64,000 bases of DNA, taken from Eurosta solidaginis (lineage: Eukaryota > Arthropoda > Insecta > Diptera > Tephritidae). The notes under the pieces are model-generated. The model did no database searches, had not been told where the DNA came from, and was given only the letters and a program-made list of their open reading frames with translations. The translations under genes and the position numbers were made by a program. Location: positions 230,509,832 through 230,573,831 of the forward strand of contig NC_090319.1 in assembly GCF_040869045.1 (NCBI RefSeq), in the 5' to 3' direction. This document shows positions 1-10,794 of this stretch, piece by piece (the first letter of the stretch is position 1; each line of letters begins with the position of its first letter).

Positions 1-175
1 CCCTCTCTACTTCAGGGGCACATGGCTAAGTCGAATGCAAGCTTTAAAGATGCGTTCCATCCAGGATGTCACCAGACAGCGAGTTTTTTGTAGCATCGCT
101 GGGAAAATGCCATCCGGCCCAGGGGATTTGTATGGCGAAAAACTGTTGATAGCCCATTCTATCTTTTTTTTCGTT
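1..175 (-). pseudogene. LINE reverse transcriptase fragment (Jockey/R1/LOA-like)
   Basis: Translating the minus strand from about 160 to 10 gives one open stretch of about 50 residues that includes SPYKSPGPDGIFPAMLQ and then MERIFKACIRLSHVP. This is the conserved fingers segment of non-LTR reverse transcriptases, where the K-S-P-G-P-D-G block precedes the helix leading to the 'P..W' motif. A stop (TAG, 10-12 on the plus strand as cta) ends it close to the window edge, so the copy is broken or continues in another frame outside. The clade cannot be fixed from 50 residues. It may belong to the same element as the minus-strand ORF1/endonuclease remnant at 2640-3800, with hAT-derived DNA between them; that is an inference. 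Confidence 0.75.
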
Positions 176-181
176 ATAAGT

Positions 182-1903
182 TCATTGTTTCAAGTGAATT
201 ATTTCGCATTCCAAGCTTTGAGAAATGTCCGGCTTATATTTCTCGACAAATTTTGCTGCGCTCGCCCGAACCGTAGTTTCATCGATGTCTTCAAATTGCC
301 ACAAAAAGGAAAACGTCTCGCTCAAATTTCTCATAGCTGCAAATCGTTTAATAATGCCAGTGATTACCGAATCAAAGATCACCAGGAATGTATTGTTTTT
401 AAAATCAGACTCTAAATCACCCGTAATCATCTCATTTAAATTATCTTCAGAACGTCTTTTGGGTTTTCTCTTTCGAATGTCCGGAAACTTTGGCGAGATC
501 TTCAATTGAATAGCAACTGTTTTGCGTTCGTTTAAAATTGTTTCCCATTGGTTCCTGATCAACTTCAAATCAGCTTATAAGGTATCTAGATATCGGACCT
601 CGACATCTATGGTGGGTTGTTCCCCATTCAAAAAAAAAGTTGTTAATGTCCGCCCCTAAATTTGAAGATTATGTTGAGAGGGTTTCGGAAATTTTTTATT
701 TTTTTATTTTTTTTGATCCTTCGAAATACAGCCAAAAAGGTTTTTACGTTGTAACTTGGTTGCAACTGTTATTTTACCTGATTCCTATTATACTTAGACC
801 TGAAACTCATGATATTTTTGGAGGAAAAATTGCAGGGTTTGCATTGAAAAGTTAATAAAGATATGCCAAATATCATGAATAGGGGAAGTCAAAGTAAATA
901 AGTGAGTCAAACCTGTTGTTTCGTATTTATAATAATAACACTCCGAAGAAAGTAATTGCAGCCGTACAACATTCTGCAGCATCAACACCACATAAATTGA
1001 GACTGTGGGTTGCAAAAGGCGAGTAATTAGCATTCGAGTTTTTGTCGAGAATGTGACGTAGTGCTCCGTTGTAAACTCCTTTAATATTGGCGCCGTTATC
1101 GTACCCTTGTGCACGACAATCTTTCAATGGGATTTCATGTTTACCTAAAGGATGGCAACTTATATCAGCGATTTTCTGACCAGTTTTTTTGGTTACCGTT
1201 CTTGAATTGTAAAATTGTTGCTTTCGAATTGAAATGGAGTTAGCGCAAAATGAACGTAGTCAACGTGACTAGGATCAGGCATAGCATCAACGATAATAGC
1301 AAAAACAACTGGGCTTTGTTGCCTTGATCTAACCTAACGTGCCTTGCACAAATTTCTATAAACTCCTTCTAAATGTCTCTGGGGAAAGATAGTGAACTTG
1401 TAAACGTTTGTGCTGCTGTTGTGAAATCCTAACTTTCTCCAAATGATCTCTAAATATCGGATCATAATGACTTATGAGATCTTAGATCCCCAAAAAATGT
1501 CCTTCGTTTCGTTAACCAAGATATATACTTTCGCCTTTGAAAGCTAGGGCTCTTTCACCCAAAAATAAAATAATGTCCAAAATTCTATATAAAATTTCTT
1601 TTCACTTTTCAGTTTCAGTGATTAGCTGTTCATTGATAAGTGTATCAATTGTAGCCTCCTTTTGAATTAGATTTTGTAAAGATCGCCATTGAATATAACA
1701 TTTAATGAGATCTTGAGTATTTTCGTGTGATGACAGTTTATCGTATAGCTTATTTCATGCCTGGAATTTCGAATATCCGCACAACAAATTTTAGGTAGAT
1801 TTAAAGTATTGGTGCTTAACAGACGACATGGTAGGCAATAAAAAGCATTGCTACTGGCACTCCACAGCAACCAATCACGCTCCACTTTCTCTCCATTTCG
1901 CAA
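182..1903 (-). pseudogene. hAT-superfamily transposase remnant (ZMYM1/DUF4371-like)
   Basis: Several minus-strand pieces appear in the order expected for ZMYM1-like hAT transposases. At 1903-1790 lies RDWLLWSASSNAFYCLPC, the TTF-type zinc finger. At 1320-1200 is FAIIVDAMPDPSHVDYVHF, the DUF4371 strand carrying the first catalytic-type Asp. At 1127-930 is CRAQGYDNGANIKG followed by HSLNLCGVDAAECC, also DUF4371. At 568-182 is a 128-residue piece with F-D-S-V-I-T-G-I-I-K-R-F, the region before the C-terminal dimerisation domain. The pieces lie in different frames with stops between them. The dimerisation domain and terminal inverted repeats were not found. Such proteins cut and rejoin DNA in the nucleus; this copy cannot be functional. 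Confidence 0.75.
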
Positions 1904-2640
1904 GATTCTGTTTCACAACGAGGTAGGAAATGCCTCGTCATGACAATCACGTGGAAAAATAACAGGACACTTTTGAAGACCTCGACGAATTATTTCGTTG
2001 ACATCTTCGGATCGCAAAAACTCATTATTCACGGTACCGATATCAAAGTCGTTTAAATAATCTGCACTTTGATACAGAGTTCGTGGTATTGTTGGAAGGC
2101 TTTTTGAAGATGAACCAGTGTGTTGATGTTTTTATTGTCTCCTCACTGTTCGAAGGCTCAGGCAAAAAATCATTATCAATATTCGTTGCTTTTGAAATTC
2201 GGTTTAAAATTAGCACATGGAACCACTAAAGACTCTCCTGAATTAAAAAAAAATGCCTTAGTACCTCTAAATCGCGGGCACCCTGATAAACCCCGGGCCC
2301 GAGCGGAATCCCCCCATTCCCCCTCCCCTCTCGTCGGGCCTGACCCCTGTATACTCCCTACAGCCTGGAAAGTGCGTTTTTACCAGCAGCTCCACTGTTT
2401 CTTTCCTCAAGAAGAATGGCCAGGATTGTTCTTTCGATAGAATTTTACCAATTCTCGAAGATTCTTTGGCTGACTCGATAGAAGAGCAAAAGTCTCCCCC
2501 ACATTCCGTCCTTGCCTTTTGAATAGCTTTTTTGTAGCAACTGAGACTATCTTGATACGGGCGAATCTATTTCCTGAGCGTAAAGGTAGGAATTCCACCA
2601 TGGTATAACCCCGGAGAGTTGTGAGAAGAAACAAGAAAAC
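1904..2640. other. Unassigned stretch
   Basis: No recognisable coding segment or structured repeat was found. The reading frames of 78-106 codons here have no motif I recognise, and their composition is mixed: A/T-rich to 2260, then G/C-rich from 2270 to 2360. The segment separates the hAT remnant from a LINE remnant on the same strand and may hold the degraded ends of either. Confidence 0.4.
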
Positions 2641-3800
2641 CACTTACCGTCCTCACGCTTGTAAAGCGTAGAGTATCCCTTTATTGAGAGCCCTTTCACC
2701 TGGGCGTTCCTCACCCAGGGCTCCTGAACAAGGGCTATATCAACGTCTTCCTCCAGTCGGCAAGGTTGTACGACGCCAGCCTAGACTGCTGGAGGTTAAT
2801 TTGGACAACCTTTGGACACTTTCGAACTATTGGGGTCCAGGATCTTGGTCGGCGAGCTGCAAATCCTCCAGGCACTTGTTAGCATCGCCGACCTCATCCG
2901 GTTCTTCCTCCTCCTCCTGAGGGGATCGGAGGATTTTCACCTTGGCGAGCCGCACGCGAGGGTGAAGTCAGCTTTATCAAGCGGAGTAATGTACAAAAGA
3001 TAGGCTGTTCCGCCGCAATTCCTCTGCCTTGATGACCACCCAGTCCTACATGGGTACCTCGCGGTTGTGAGCCCGCAAATACTTCAACAGAGCCCCTCTG
3101 TCTATTTTCCTTCTCGGAATCCATAGCCGAGATCGGGGTCTTTTAGGTATGTCAGGTTCCGGGATGAGCTTAATCCTTAGCCATCCCTGACCTCCCCTAG
3201 GGCCAGCATGTACTCCTTCAAGAAGTCCTTGGAACTATTTCTCAAAAAGCATTGGCCCTTCCCAGCGCTCCGGCTGATGTAGAGGCGTTTCCCCCGGTAA
3301 TTTTGCTCCTCTTGGTGGTACTAGGGAGCTCTTCCAGAGACCGGTTCCTGTTTGAGGTGCTTGGGGCCTCTTCCAGAGACCGGTTCCTTCTACCGGCGGT
3401 GGTCTTGTTTTCGGCTTTCAAGTACGCCTTGCACTCGTCCACCACCGCTTGGAAGGCAACACTGGCCTCCGCATCCTTGGGATGGACGGTACCGTTTGCC
3501 CTGTTCCGCTGTATCCTATCCAGGACAGATAGAGCTAACTGAAACCGCCTTCCTCCAAGCCTCTAATGCCTTAGACCCTGCCTTACTTGCTGTTTCCCGC
3601 TGATTCCTAGCAGCGGGCGAAAATTTTTGATTGCGTGGCGGAGTACTGTTGCCCACAGTACTTTGCCGCCACTTGTTGCATCAGTCTCTTGACTTGAAGA
3701 TAGCAACTCCACATCCGAGGAGTCCTCCTCTCCGAGTCTAGGTCCGTCAATTTTGCCGTCCCCTACCCCCGTCCTAGACTCCTAGCTGGAAGCAGAAGTA
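2640..3800 (-). pseudogene. LINE remnant: DUF4780-like ORF1 and start of endonuclease
   Basis: Read on the minus strand, 3545-3242 gives LALSVLDRIQRNRANG and then VVDECKAYLKAENKTTAG with a repeated S-L-E-E segment, typical of the basic N-terminal part of ORF1 proteins of some insect LINEs. About 3100-3000 gives LLKYLRAHNREVPM then DWVVIKAEELRRNSLSF, matching my recollection of the DUF4780 domain that follows in such proteins. From 2790 the frame changes to QINLQQSRLASYNLADW and, in further frames, LVQEPWVRN and VKGLSIKGYSTLYKRE, the opening strands of an APE-type endonuclease. Stops and frame changes separate all pieces. The domain names come from motif memory, not a search, and the clade (R1/LOA-like) is tentative. 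Confidence 0.6.
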
Positions 3801-3899
3801 TTTTATTTGGAGCTAGGCTCACGGTAAAAAGCTTAGCTTTTAAAATCTCAAGTTTTTACAAAAATCTCACGTGCGTACATTTGTTTAAAGCAGGGTTGC

Positions 3900-4154
3900 G
3901 TGATTTTTATTTGAACGAATCACGAATCCAAAAATAAAATATGTTTTTTATTTGAAATGTTTTCAATTCAAAGATATTTTTTATCTTTTATTTGATTCGG
4001 CATCCAAATAAAAAAATATTTTTTATTTGTTATTTGATTCTTCAGCGAAATCAAATATACTTTTTATTTTTTATTTGACAAAATCCGGCATCCAAATAAA
4101 AAATATTTTTTATTTGTTATTTGATTCTTTAGCCAAATCAAAGATACTTTTTAT
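3900..4154. repeat. Left subterminal A/T-rich tandem array
   Basis: The unit is about 75-80 bp and contains TTTATTTGATTCGGCATCC, then AAATAAAAAATATTTTTTATT and TTATTTGATTCTTCAGC, ending with GATACTTTTTAT. Roughly three diverged units occur here. Part of each unit is itself a small palindrome (AATAAAAAATATTTTTTATT). The array stops at the Penelope-like element and resumes at 9800. Confidence 0.75.
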
Positions 4155-4498
4155 CCAAGGTTCGATTCGAGCTCAAGGCCAGAACAGTAATTTTTTCTAA
4201 TGATAATTTTTGTTGTTTTTTAATTTTTCTATAATTGAAAAATTGTATTTCGTTTTTGGAATAGTAAGTAGAAAATGTTTCAGACAACCTGCCATAGCTG
4301 CTCAGGTAGATCCATTTCGAAGGGTGCTAAGCCTTCATCATCAGTACGCTTTAGCTATGGCAGGTTGTCTGAAAAATTTTCTACTTACTGTTCCAAAAAC
4401 AAAATAAAATTTTTCAATTATAGTAAAATTAAAAAACAACAATAATTATCATTAGAAAAAAATGATTGTTCTGGCCTTGACCTCGAATCGAACCTTGA
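4155..4498. repeat. 340-bp palindrome (Penelope pseudo-LTR, inverted copies)
   Basis: The left arm opens CAAGGTTCGATTCGAG (4156) and the right arm closes CTCGAATCGAACCTTG (4482-4497). The arms stay complementary with few mismatches until about 4299 and 4353, leaving an asymmetric centre of some 53 nt. The sequence GGTTCGATTC in each arm resembles a polymerase III B box. Penelope-like elements are known for inverted and partial pseudo-LTR arrangements, so this is most likely the 5' structure of element 1. Confidence 0.85.
4288..4364 (-). ncRNA. Hammerhead-ribozyme-like core in Penelope pseudo-LTR
   Basis: On the minus strand the centre of the palindrome reads CTGATGA (4344-4338), one T, then GAAGG (4336-4332), an 8-nt loop, CCTTC (4323-4319) and GAAA (4318-4315). 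That is the order of a hammerhead core, CUGAUGA - stem II - GAAA. A 12-bp outer stem (CCTGCCATAGCT at 4288-4299 with its complement at 4353-4364) encloses the core. Hammerhead motifs in Penelope-like pseudo-LTRs are published knowledge. The extra T before stem II and the lack of an obvious short stem III with a clear cleavage site mean it may be a decayed or non-canonical copy. Confidence 0.5.
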
Positions 4499-4640
4499 AT
4501 CATTTATCAATAGGCGGATGAAAACAAAAACAATTGTTAATAAACCCAGAGCACTTGGCAACGTCAAACAAAGTAATTGACAAAAACAAATCCAGCATTA
4601 TCAGCGATTTGCAACAGATGGCGCAACGCTGATTAAATAT
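4499..4640. other. Non-coding part of Penelope-like element 1
   Basis: Sequence between the palindrome and the SINE with no open frame or repeat that I recognise. It most likely belongs to the 5' region of the Penelope-like element. Confidence 0.4.
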
Positions 4641-4994
4641 AGTTGGCGTGATGGTAGCGTGCTCCGCCTACCACACCGTATGCCCTGGGTTCGCACCTCG
4701 GGCAAAGCAACATCAAAATTTTAGAAATAAGGTTTTTCAATTAGAAGAACATTTTTCTAAGCGGGTCGCCCCTCGGCAGTGTTTGGCAAGCGCTCCAAGT
4801 GTATTTCTGCCATGAAAAGCTCTCAGTGAAAACTCATCTGCCCTGCATATGCCGTTCGGAGTCGGCATAAAACATGTATGTCCCGTCCGGCCAATTTGTA
4901 GGGAAAATCAAGAGGAGCACGACGCAAATTGGAAGAGAAGCTCGGCCTTAGATCTCTTCGGAGGTTATCGCGCCTTACATTTATTTATTTATTT
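4641..4994 (+). mobile_element. tRNA-derived SINE, copy 1
   Basis: The head contains a polymerase III A box (TGGCGTGATGG, 4644-4654) and a B box (GGTTCGCACCT, 4688-4698), spaced as in a tRNA gene, then a G/C-richer body and a tail of ATTT repeats. The same body, with GCCGTTCGGAGTCGGCAT and CTTCGGAGGTTATCGCGCC, recurs at 12185-15217 (plus, interrupted) and 19831-20181 (minus), so this is a dispersed family of about 350 bp. The extreme 5' end differs from the other copies, and I could not identify a clean TSD here. It encodes no protein and would need a partner LINE for retrotransposition. Confidence 0.85.
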
Positions 4995-5039
4995 AAGAAG
5001 GAATATAAGTACCAATTTATCAGTTAAACCAACCACCGC

Positions 5040-5230
5040 TGTATAGCTAAATGGTTAGCGCAGCGTGCCTATAGCGTACTGATGATGAAGACTTATCACC
5101 CTTCGAAATGGATCTATCTGCGCAGCTAGGGCAGGTTGCCTGAAAAATTTCCTACTTACTATTCCAAACAGAAAATACAATTTTTCAATTATAGAAAAAT
5201 TAAAAAACAACAATAGTATTCGTTTGATGT
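5040..5230 (+). repeat. Second, partial Penelope pseudo-LTR with ribozyme-like core
   Basis: Matches one arm of the 4155-4498 palindrome. It contains CTGATGA (5079-5085), GAAG (5087-5090), a loop, CTTC (5101-5104) and GAAA (5105-5108), so the ribozyme-like order is kept in plus orientation with a 4-bp stem II. Upstream, TATAGCTAAATGGTTAGCGC (about 5042-5061) resembles a tRNA D-arm/A box. The copy leads directly into the reverse transcriptase remnant at 5231. Confidence 0.65.
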
Positions 5231-6080
5231 GTGACGCTAAACAAATACCACCATAAAATTCAGTTCACCATGGAAATGGAGGAAAACGCGAACAGTCCTT
5301 TCTTTTATGTTCGTATACACAGAGCAAACAATAATATTAAATTAGATTTGTACTCAAAGCCAACGTCCTCTGGCCGCCTAATTAACTGTTTCTCCTCCCA
5401 ACCAAGCAAATACAAAATCAACACAGCGAACAATCTGATAAATAAAATACTGACCATAAGCCATCAAGATTTCCATGACGCCAACAACGAGAAGATACAT
5501 TTGATTTTAAGAAATAATAATTACCCCAACCACCTAATACACGAATTGATTAACCAGGCGATCATAAAAACCAGTAACCACCTCAAAAAATTACCAGACG
5601 CAGCAACAACAGACACTAAGAAATACCACAGTGTGACATATATTCCTAAGCTCAGTCCTATAGTCGATCACAATATAATTAAACAACAAAACATCACACT
5701 ATCTTACAAGTCCAACAATACACTGTCCAAAATATACACAAAAACAAAGAATCCAATAGACAAGCAACAACAAAACAACGTGATATGCAAAATAGAATGG
5801 AAAGGAAAGGAGAACGAAAACTGTGATAAAACATCACATTGCCGAACACGCAGCTGATATTAGAAAACAAAAACACAGCACTGCACTGTCACAGTACATA
5901 CTCAACTGTGGCCATACAGCTGATTTCATGAACACCAAAATTATTGATAAAGAAAAAAGGGAGATGGTGAGATACACACTTGAAAGCTTACACATTTTAA
6001 ACAACAGACAAACGACGATGAACAGAAAGGAGGGCAGCGACAATATCGCCGCTGCATACATGCTATGCCTGAGTAAATAA
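5231..6080 (+). pseudogene. Penelope-like reverse transcriptase C-terminus plus GIY-YIG endonuclease remnant
   Basis: Frame 1 (5231-5857, about 208 codons) carries KIQFTMEMEENANSPFFYV and SKPTSSGRLINCFSSQPSKY, the conserved RT block of Penelope-like elements (usual pattern 'F..E.E......LD...R....YRKPT..gr.l...S.hp'). A second frame (5823-6080) gives IKHHIAEHAADIRKQKHS and EMVRYTLESLHIL, the C-terminal half of the GIY-YIG nuclease. The join around 5822-5832 has lost roughly a dozen residues including the 'YIG' strand and shifts frame. The fingers and catalytic palm of the RT are absent upstream. The family copies RNA at nicks made by its own endonuclease; this copy cannot. Confidence 0.8.
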
Positions 6081-6099
6081 ATAAATTAGTAATGACAAG

Positions 6100-9000
6100 G
6101 AGGGTGGAGCCGTGTGTAGAAGTCCACGAAATTGGGGAAAGCTTCTGACCGCCATTCACCTGGGAATGGCCAGAGCGATTCTTTTGCATTCGGTTCAAGC
6201 AGCTCACTACTGCCGGTCGCTTGCGGTCAAGTATCCTCTGGGTAGCCGCTAAACGGATGTGAGAAGGCGACAACCTGGCTGGGCCACTCTGACATAATCG
6301 GTTTAAGGGCTAGCCGGGGGAGATCTCATCGGCAGCGTCTGTACACCTCTAGGTGCGGCTGCAAGCGGGCGTCTGTCTTGGAGCAAGCGGCTCCCTATAT
6401 AAGCGTGCAAGTAATATTTTCACCCCCGCTGAGCGGGTTGTGCGCTGGGCTTCGGACCCGCCACGTAAAACCATACTCCAATGAAATATAACAACAAGCC
6501 TCTGATAAATACACTCTATTGATGACGACCATGGCAAACGTTTGAAGGACAATGAATTGAGGGCATGCAGCTGGAACGTCCGATCTCTGAATGGGATTGG
6601 TGCAGATGCCCGACTGGTTGATGTCCTCGTCAAAGCAAAATCTGACATCACCGCCATCCAAGAAATGCGTTGGACCAAGCAAGGAAGAAAAAAGATACAA
6701 AATTGTGACATCTATTGGAGTGGCCATACGAATAAGCGCAGTTTCGGCGTCGGATTCGTGGTGGGAGAGAGGCTTTGTCGCCAAGTGCTGGCGTTCACGC
6801 CTGTGGACGAGCGTCTCGCCGCTATCCGAATAAAAGCAAGAGGAGAAAGACGATGAGGTGAAAGACACTTTTTATGAACAATAAGAACTAACGTACGAGC
6901 GCTGCCCCCGTCATAATATAAAAGTCGTGCTTGGCGACTTTAACGCCAGGGTAGGCAAAGGCTTCTTTGGCCCTACAGTCGGAAAGTTTAGCCTACACAA
7001 TGAAACTTCTCCTAACGGACTGAGGCTGATTGACTTTGCCGGTGCTCGAAACATGGTCATATCCAGCACGAGGTTCATGCATAAAAAGATACAACAAGCT
7101 ACATGGCTGTCTCCTGATCGAAATACTCGCAATCAGATTGATCACGTTGTGATAGACGGTCGGCATGCCTCCAGTGTTTTAGATGTGCGCACGATCCGAG
7201 GACCTAACATCGACTCGTACCATTATCTCGTTGCAGCTAAAATACGCACCCGCCTCAACGCGGCCAAAACCAAGGAACAAAAAACACAAGGAAAGCTAGA
7301 CTACGGAAAGCTTCAATCACAACAGAGGCCAATGATTTCGCAACTCGACTCTCACACCTGCTCTCTGAGAGCACAACTCATCTTGAAAGAATACAGGAGC
7401 AGTGGGAGCACATCTCCAAAGCACTTCGTTCTGCCGCGGAGGAAACAATTGGTTACCGGCGGCCACGAAAAAACAACTGGTACAATGAAGAATGCCGCGT
7501 TGCAACCGAAAGAAAAGACGCTGCCTACAGGGCTACGTTAAAAGCGAGCGCGACAAGAGGAATGTGTGAACGCTATCGTGAGTTGAAAAGGGAAGCGAGA
7601 CGCCTTTTCAGGAAGAAAAAATCAGAAGCAGAAAGGCGTGAGTGCGAGGAGCTTGAGCTGCTAGCCACCAGGAATAACGCTGAAAGTTCTACCAAAAAAT
7701 GCGGCGACAGACGGAAGGTTTTAAGACCGGGGCAAACTCCTGTAGGAATGAAAATGGCGACCTTGTAACTGATGTCGAGAGAGTGCTTAGATTATGTAGG
7801 GAATACTTCGTGCTCTCCTAAATGGAGGCAGCAATTCACTGCGCAGAGATGAAGAGCCCGATCCCGCAATCGATGATGATGGAATATATGTCCCCCCGCC
7901 CGATTATGACGAAGTTAGAATAGCAATAACCAGATTGAAAAACAACAAGGCCGTGGGCGCTGATGGATTGCCTGCGAAGCTATTCAAGTACGGCGGCGAG
8001 GAGTTGGTAAGGCGCATGCAGTAGCTTCTTAGCAAAATATGGGCGGACGAGTGCATGCCCGACGGTTGGAATCTAAGTGTTCTTTGCCCAGTCCACAAGA
8101 AGGGCAAAATGCACCAACTATCGTGGAATCAGCCTTCTTAATATCGCATATAAGGTCCTTTCAAGTGTATTGTGCGAAAGATTGAAGCCCACCGTGATCG
8201 GGCTGATTGGACCTTATCAGTGCGGCTTCAGACCTGGCAAATCTACCATCGACCAGATTTTAACAATGCGCCAAATCTTGGAAAAAACCCGTGAGAAGAG
8301 AATCGACACACATCACCTCTTCGTCGACTTTAAAGCCGCCTGCGACAGCACGAAAAGGAGCTGCCTATATGCCGCTATGTCTGAATTTGGTTTCCCCCAA
8401 AACTTATACGGCTGTGCAAAAGGACGTTGAGCAACACCATCAGCTCAGTCAAAATTGGGAAGGGCCTCTCCGAGCCGTTCGAAACCAAACGAGGTTTCAG
8501 ACAGGGTGACCCCCTTTCGTGCCATTTCTTTAATTTGATGCTGGAAAAATTATACTAGCTGCAGAACTTGACCGCACTGGAACAATATACTATAAAGGCG
8601 TGCAATTACTGGCATATGCTGATGACATTGATATCATCGGCTTAAACACCCGCGCTCTTAGTTCTGCTTACTCCAAACTGGAAAAAGAAGCGGTAAAGAT
8701 GGGTTTGATGGTGAATGAGGACAAAACGAAGTACCTGCTGTCATCCAGCAAAGAGTCAGCTTACACGCGCCTTGACAACCACGCTACTGTTGGTAGCCAT
8801 AATTTCGAAATAGTAAAAGACTTCGTTTATTTGGGAACCAGCATCAACACTAGCAAAAACATCAGCACTGAAATCCAGCTAAGAATCAATCTTGCCAATA
8901 CTTTGGACTAGGTAGGCAATTGAAAAGTAAAGTCCTCTCTCGGCGAACGAAAATCATACTCTACAAGTCACTTATCGTTCCCGTCCTGCTATATGGGGCA

Positions 9001-9433
9001 GAAGCATGGACCATGACAACAGCAGATGAAGCGGCTTTGGGAGTGTTCGAGAGAAAAGTTCTTCGAAAGATTTATGGACCTCTACGCGTTGGCGATGGCG
9101 AGTACCGAAGAAGGTGTAATGATGAGCTGTACGAGCTATACGAAGAGATCAACATAGTCCAGCGAATTAAAACGCAGCGGCTGCGCTGGCTAGGCCATGT
9201 TATGCGAATGATTGATGATGCTCCGGCCAAGAAAGTGTTTCTATCGGAACACGCCTATGGAAGCAGAGGTAGAGGGCGGCCCCCACTCCGTTGGAAGGAT
9301 CAGGTGGAAAATGATTTAAACTCCCTTGGTGTGACCAATTGGCGCCGGTTGGCGGAGCGAAGGAGCGACTGGCGTGCCTTGTTGGACGGCCATAACCGTT
9401 TAGACTGTTAAGCGCCAATTAAGTTAGTAAGTA
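6100..9433 (+). mobile_element. RTE-type LINE inserted in Penelope-like element 1
   Basis: Flanked by a 12-bp direct repeat AGTAATGACAAG at 6088-6099 and 9434-9445, so the insertion lies a few bases after the Penelope ORF stop. A G/C-rich untranslated leader of about 440 bp precedes the coding region. The 3' end is a short run of GTAA units, as in many RTE elements that end in microsatellite-like tails. At about 3.3 kb the length is normal for a full-length RTE element, but the ORF is broken at many points. Confidence 0.85.
6542..9411 (+). pseudogene. RTE-clade ORF: APE endonuclease and reverse transcriptase, multiply frameshifted
   Basis: Segments in order: 6542-6856 with CSWNVRSLNGIGADARLVD and QEMRW (endonuclease start); 6927-7541 with LGDFNARVGKGFFGPTVG and NQIDHVVIDGRHASSVLDV (endonuclease catalytic strands); 7562-7768, the linker; 8077-8430 with CTNYRGISLLNIAYKVLS and GPYQCGFRPGKSTIDQI (RT); 8600-8911 with LLAYADDIDIIG (RT active site Y-A-D-D); and 8920-9411 with VLLYGAEAWTM and the C-terminal LRWLGHVMRM, typical of RTE/BovB-like proteins. 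Frame changes at about 6856, 7541, 8430, 8509 and 8911 and missing bits (near 8060-8080 and 8540-8570) inactivate it. In the family, the protein nicks DNA and primes cDNA synthesis on the target. Confidence 0.9.
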
Positions 9434-9445
9434 AGTAATGACAAG

Positions 9446-9799
9446 ACTACCACGTAGGGTGGTACTGATATTTTAGGTCTATATGTGTGTTCATATTGTC
9501 CAAAATTATTGTAAGTGTAATTTAATGTTTTCATGTTAATTTCTATGTGTTGTGACATTTTGTTTCTTTATTTATTTATTTGAAAATAAAAATAGTGTAG
9601 CCCTTGAAGAGGCTGAAATATTCAGCGAAACGTCGGGCGAAAGGTAAAATAAATCTTTATTTGTACCAGGAAATAATAGATCAGACTAGCCTACTCAAAA
9701 CATACAAGTAAATAATCGAACTGATCGCAAAAAGACAACTAAAAACAATAATTATCATTAGAAAAAAAATATTGTAGGCCGATAATTACAAAAACAATC
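9446..9799 (+). other. 3' region of Penelope-like element 1 with hairpin/ribozyme-like remnant
   Basis: After the LINE the Penelope 3' untranslated region resumes. At 9603-9630 it reads CTTGAAGA, then a hairpin GCTGAA-ATA-TTCAGC, then GAAA. This is the hammerhead order with a substituted first box. The end (about 9746-9780) repeats, with changes, the segment AATAATTATCATTAGAAAAA found in the palindrome's right arm. Confidence 0.5.
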
Positions 9800-9811
9800 G
9801 ATACTTTTTAT

Positions 9812-9950
9812 CTTTTATTTGATTCGGCATCCAAATAAAAAATATTTTTTTTGTTATTTGATACTTCAGCCAAATCAAAAATAGTATAACGACGTATTCG
9901 ACATTCAAATCAAAGATACTTTTTATTATTTTGTGTGTATTTGATGGGGA
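9812..9950. repeat. Continuation of the left A/T-rich array after the Penelope insertion
   Basis: TTTTATTTGATTCGGCATCC and the ATATTTTTT palindromic segment recur in the same orientation as at 3900-4154. This shows that the Penelope-like element split a single array. Confidence 0.75.
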
Positions 9951-10794
9951 TGTCTAGCCTTACACGTCGTCCATGCTCTCTAACACCTGGTGACGTTTCG
10001 GATGCGATTTCGAACTGCGACCTTTTCCTCCCTCCTGTAACCTGATCTCCCTTCTGGCCAAACTCTCATCGGTATCCCCTTTCCCTTTCATTCAGGGCAA
10101 AGATTCTCATGGAGCAGGAGCTATTTTGAAGCCCAAGACCTAAAATACGTGCCTCATGCTTTATTTTATTGAATTTGGGAGATCTAGATAAAGCAAATCG
10201 ATAAACCCCGTATTTGCGAGTGTTATCCGAACCATGTTAATTAAGCCTTTCGTTGTATACACTGTCTTTTGCAAATATCGATTTTAGTACTATACGAATT
10301 TTATTTAAGATCTACTTCTTGAATAAATGCACGAATATCTCCTAAGATATTTGTCTGATTGAAAAACACTATAAGTCGGGGTGAAAGGGCGCCAGAAGAT
10401 ATTTAATGGGTTGAAACCCGTTTTCGAATTTGCATATAAAAACAGGAGATATTTTGCGTAGTACGAAAATGGTGTGCTCTTGATTTTTGAAAGGCTATAA
10501 CTTCGTCAAAACTCAGGCCCAATATAATTTTTCTTATTTTTACCTAGGCCTAGCCGACGCACTTCTGATCAGAAACCAATACACATATACCTTCTCACTA
10601 GTTTTCATCAAGATATCTCAAAATTGAGGGACTAGTTTTCGTTCGAACAGACAGACCGACATCGCCAAATCAATTCAGATCATCATCCTGATCATGTCCG
10701 TATTTTAATCGGTGGGTCTATCTGTTCTCCTTTAAGGACTTACAATTTCGAGACTCAGATCAAACTTAATGTACCACATACATTAGCATGATGG
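9951..10794. other. Unique interior of the hAT-like element
   Basis: No long open frame. From about 10380 it contains sequence of the kind often dispersed in fly genomes, including a GACAGACCGACATCGCC segment (10652-10668) followed by GATCATCATCCTGATCATG. This recalls the GTCY-type repeats of fly DINE-1/mini-me sequences, but the similarity is from memory. Nothing else can be supported. Confidence 0.35.

Larger units (their letters stand above)
4155..9799 (+). mobile_element. Penelope-like element 1 (carrying SINE and LINE insertions)
   Basis: The boundaries follow from a 12-bp direct repeat GATACTTTTTAT at 4143-4154 and 9800-9811. Because the target is itself a tandem array, the repeat could partly reflect array periodicity, but both ends also break exactly there. 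The 5' side is a palindromic pseudo-LTR (4155-4498), followed by a stretch with a SINE and a second, partial pseudo-LTR copy (about 5040-5230). Next comes a reverse transcriptase C-terminus and endonuclease remnant (5231-6080), then an RTE LINE inserted just after the stop, then a 3' region (9446-9799) ending with a short inverted copy of the outer palindrome arm. Most of the RT fingers and palm are missing, so the element was already non-autonomous. Confidence 0.75.

Noticed and set aside
35..415. 126-codon plus-strand ORF
   Set aside because: It overlaps the better supported minus-strand LINE and hAT segments and has no motif.
2270..2360. CpG-island-like promoter
   Set aside because: A short G/C-rich patch in repeat remnants with no associated gene.
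4641..4720. tRNA gene
   Set aside because: A and B boxes are present, but the sequence runs on into a repeated SINE body with an ATTT tail and has no closed acceptor stem.
5040..5075. tRNA gene in the Penelope pseudo-LTR
   Set aside because: Only a D-arm-like A box is visible; there is no B box at the expected distance and no cloverleaf.
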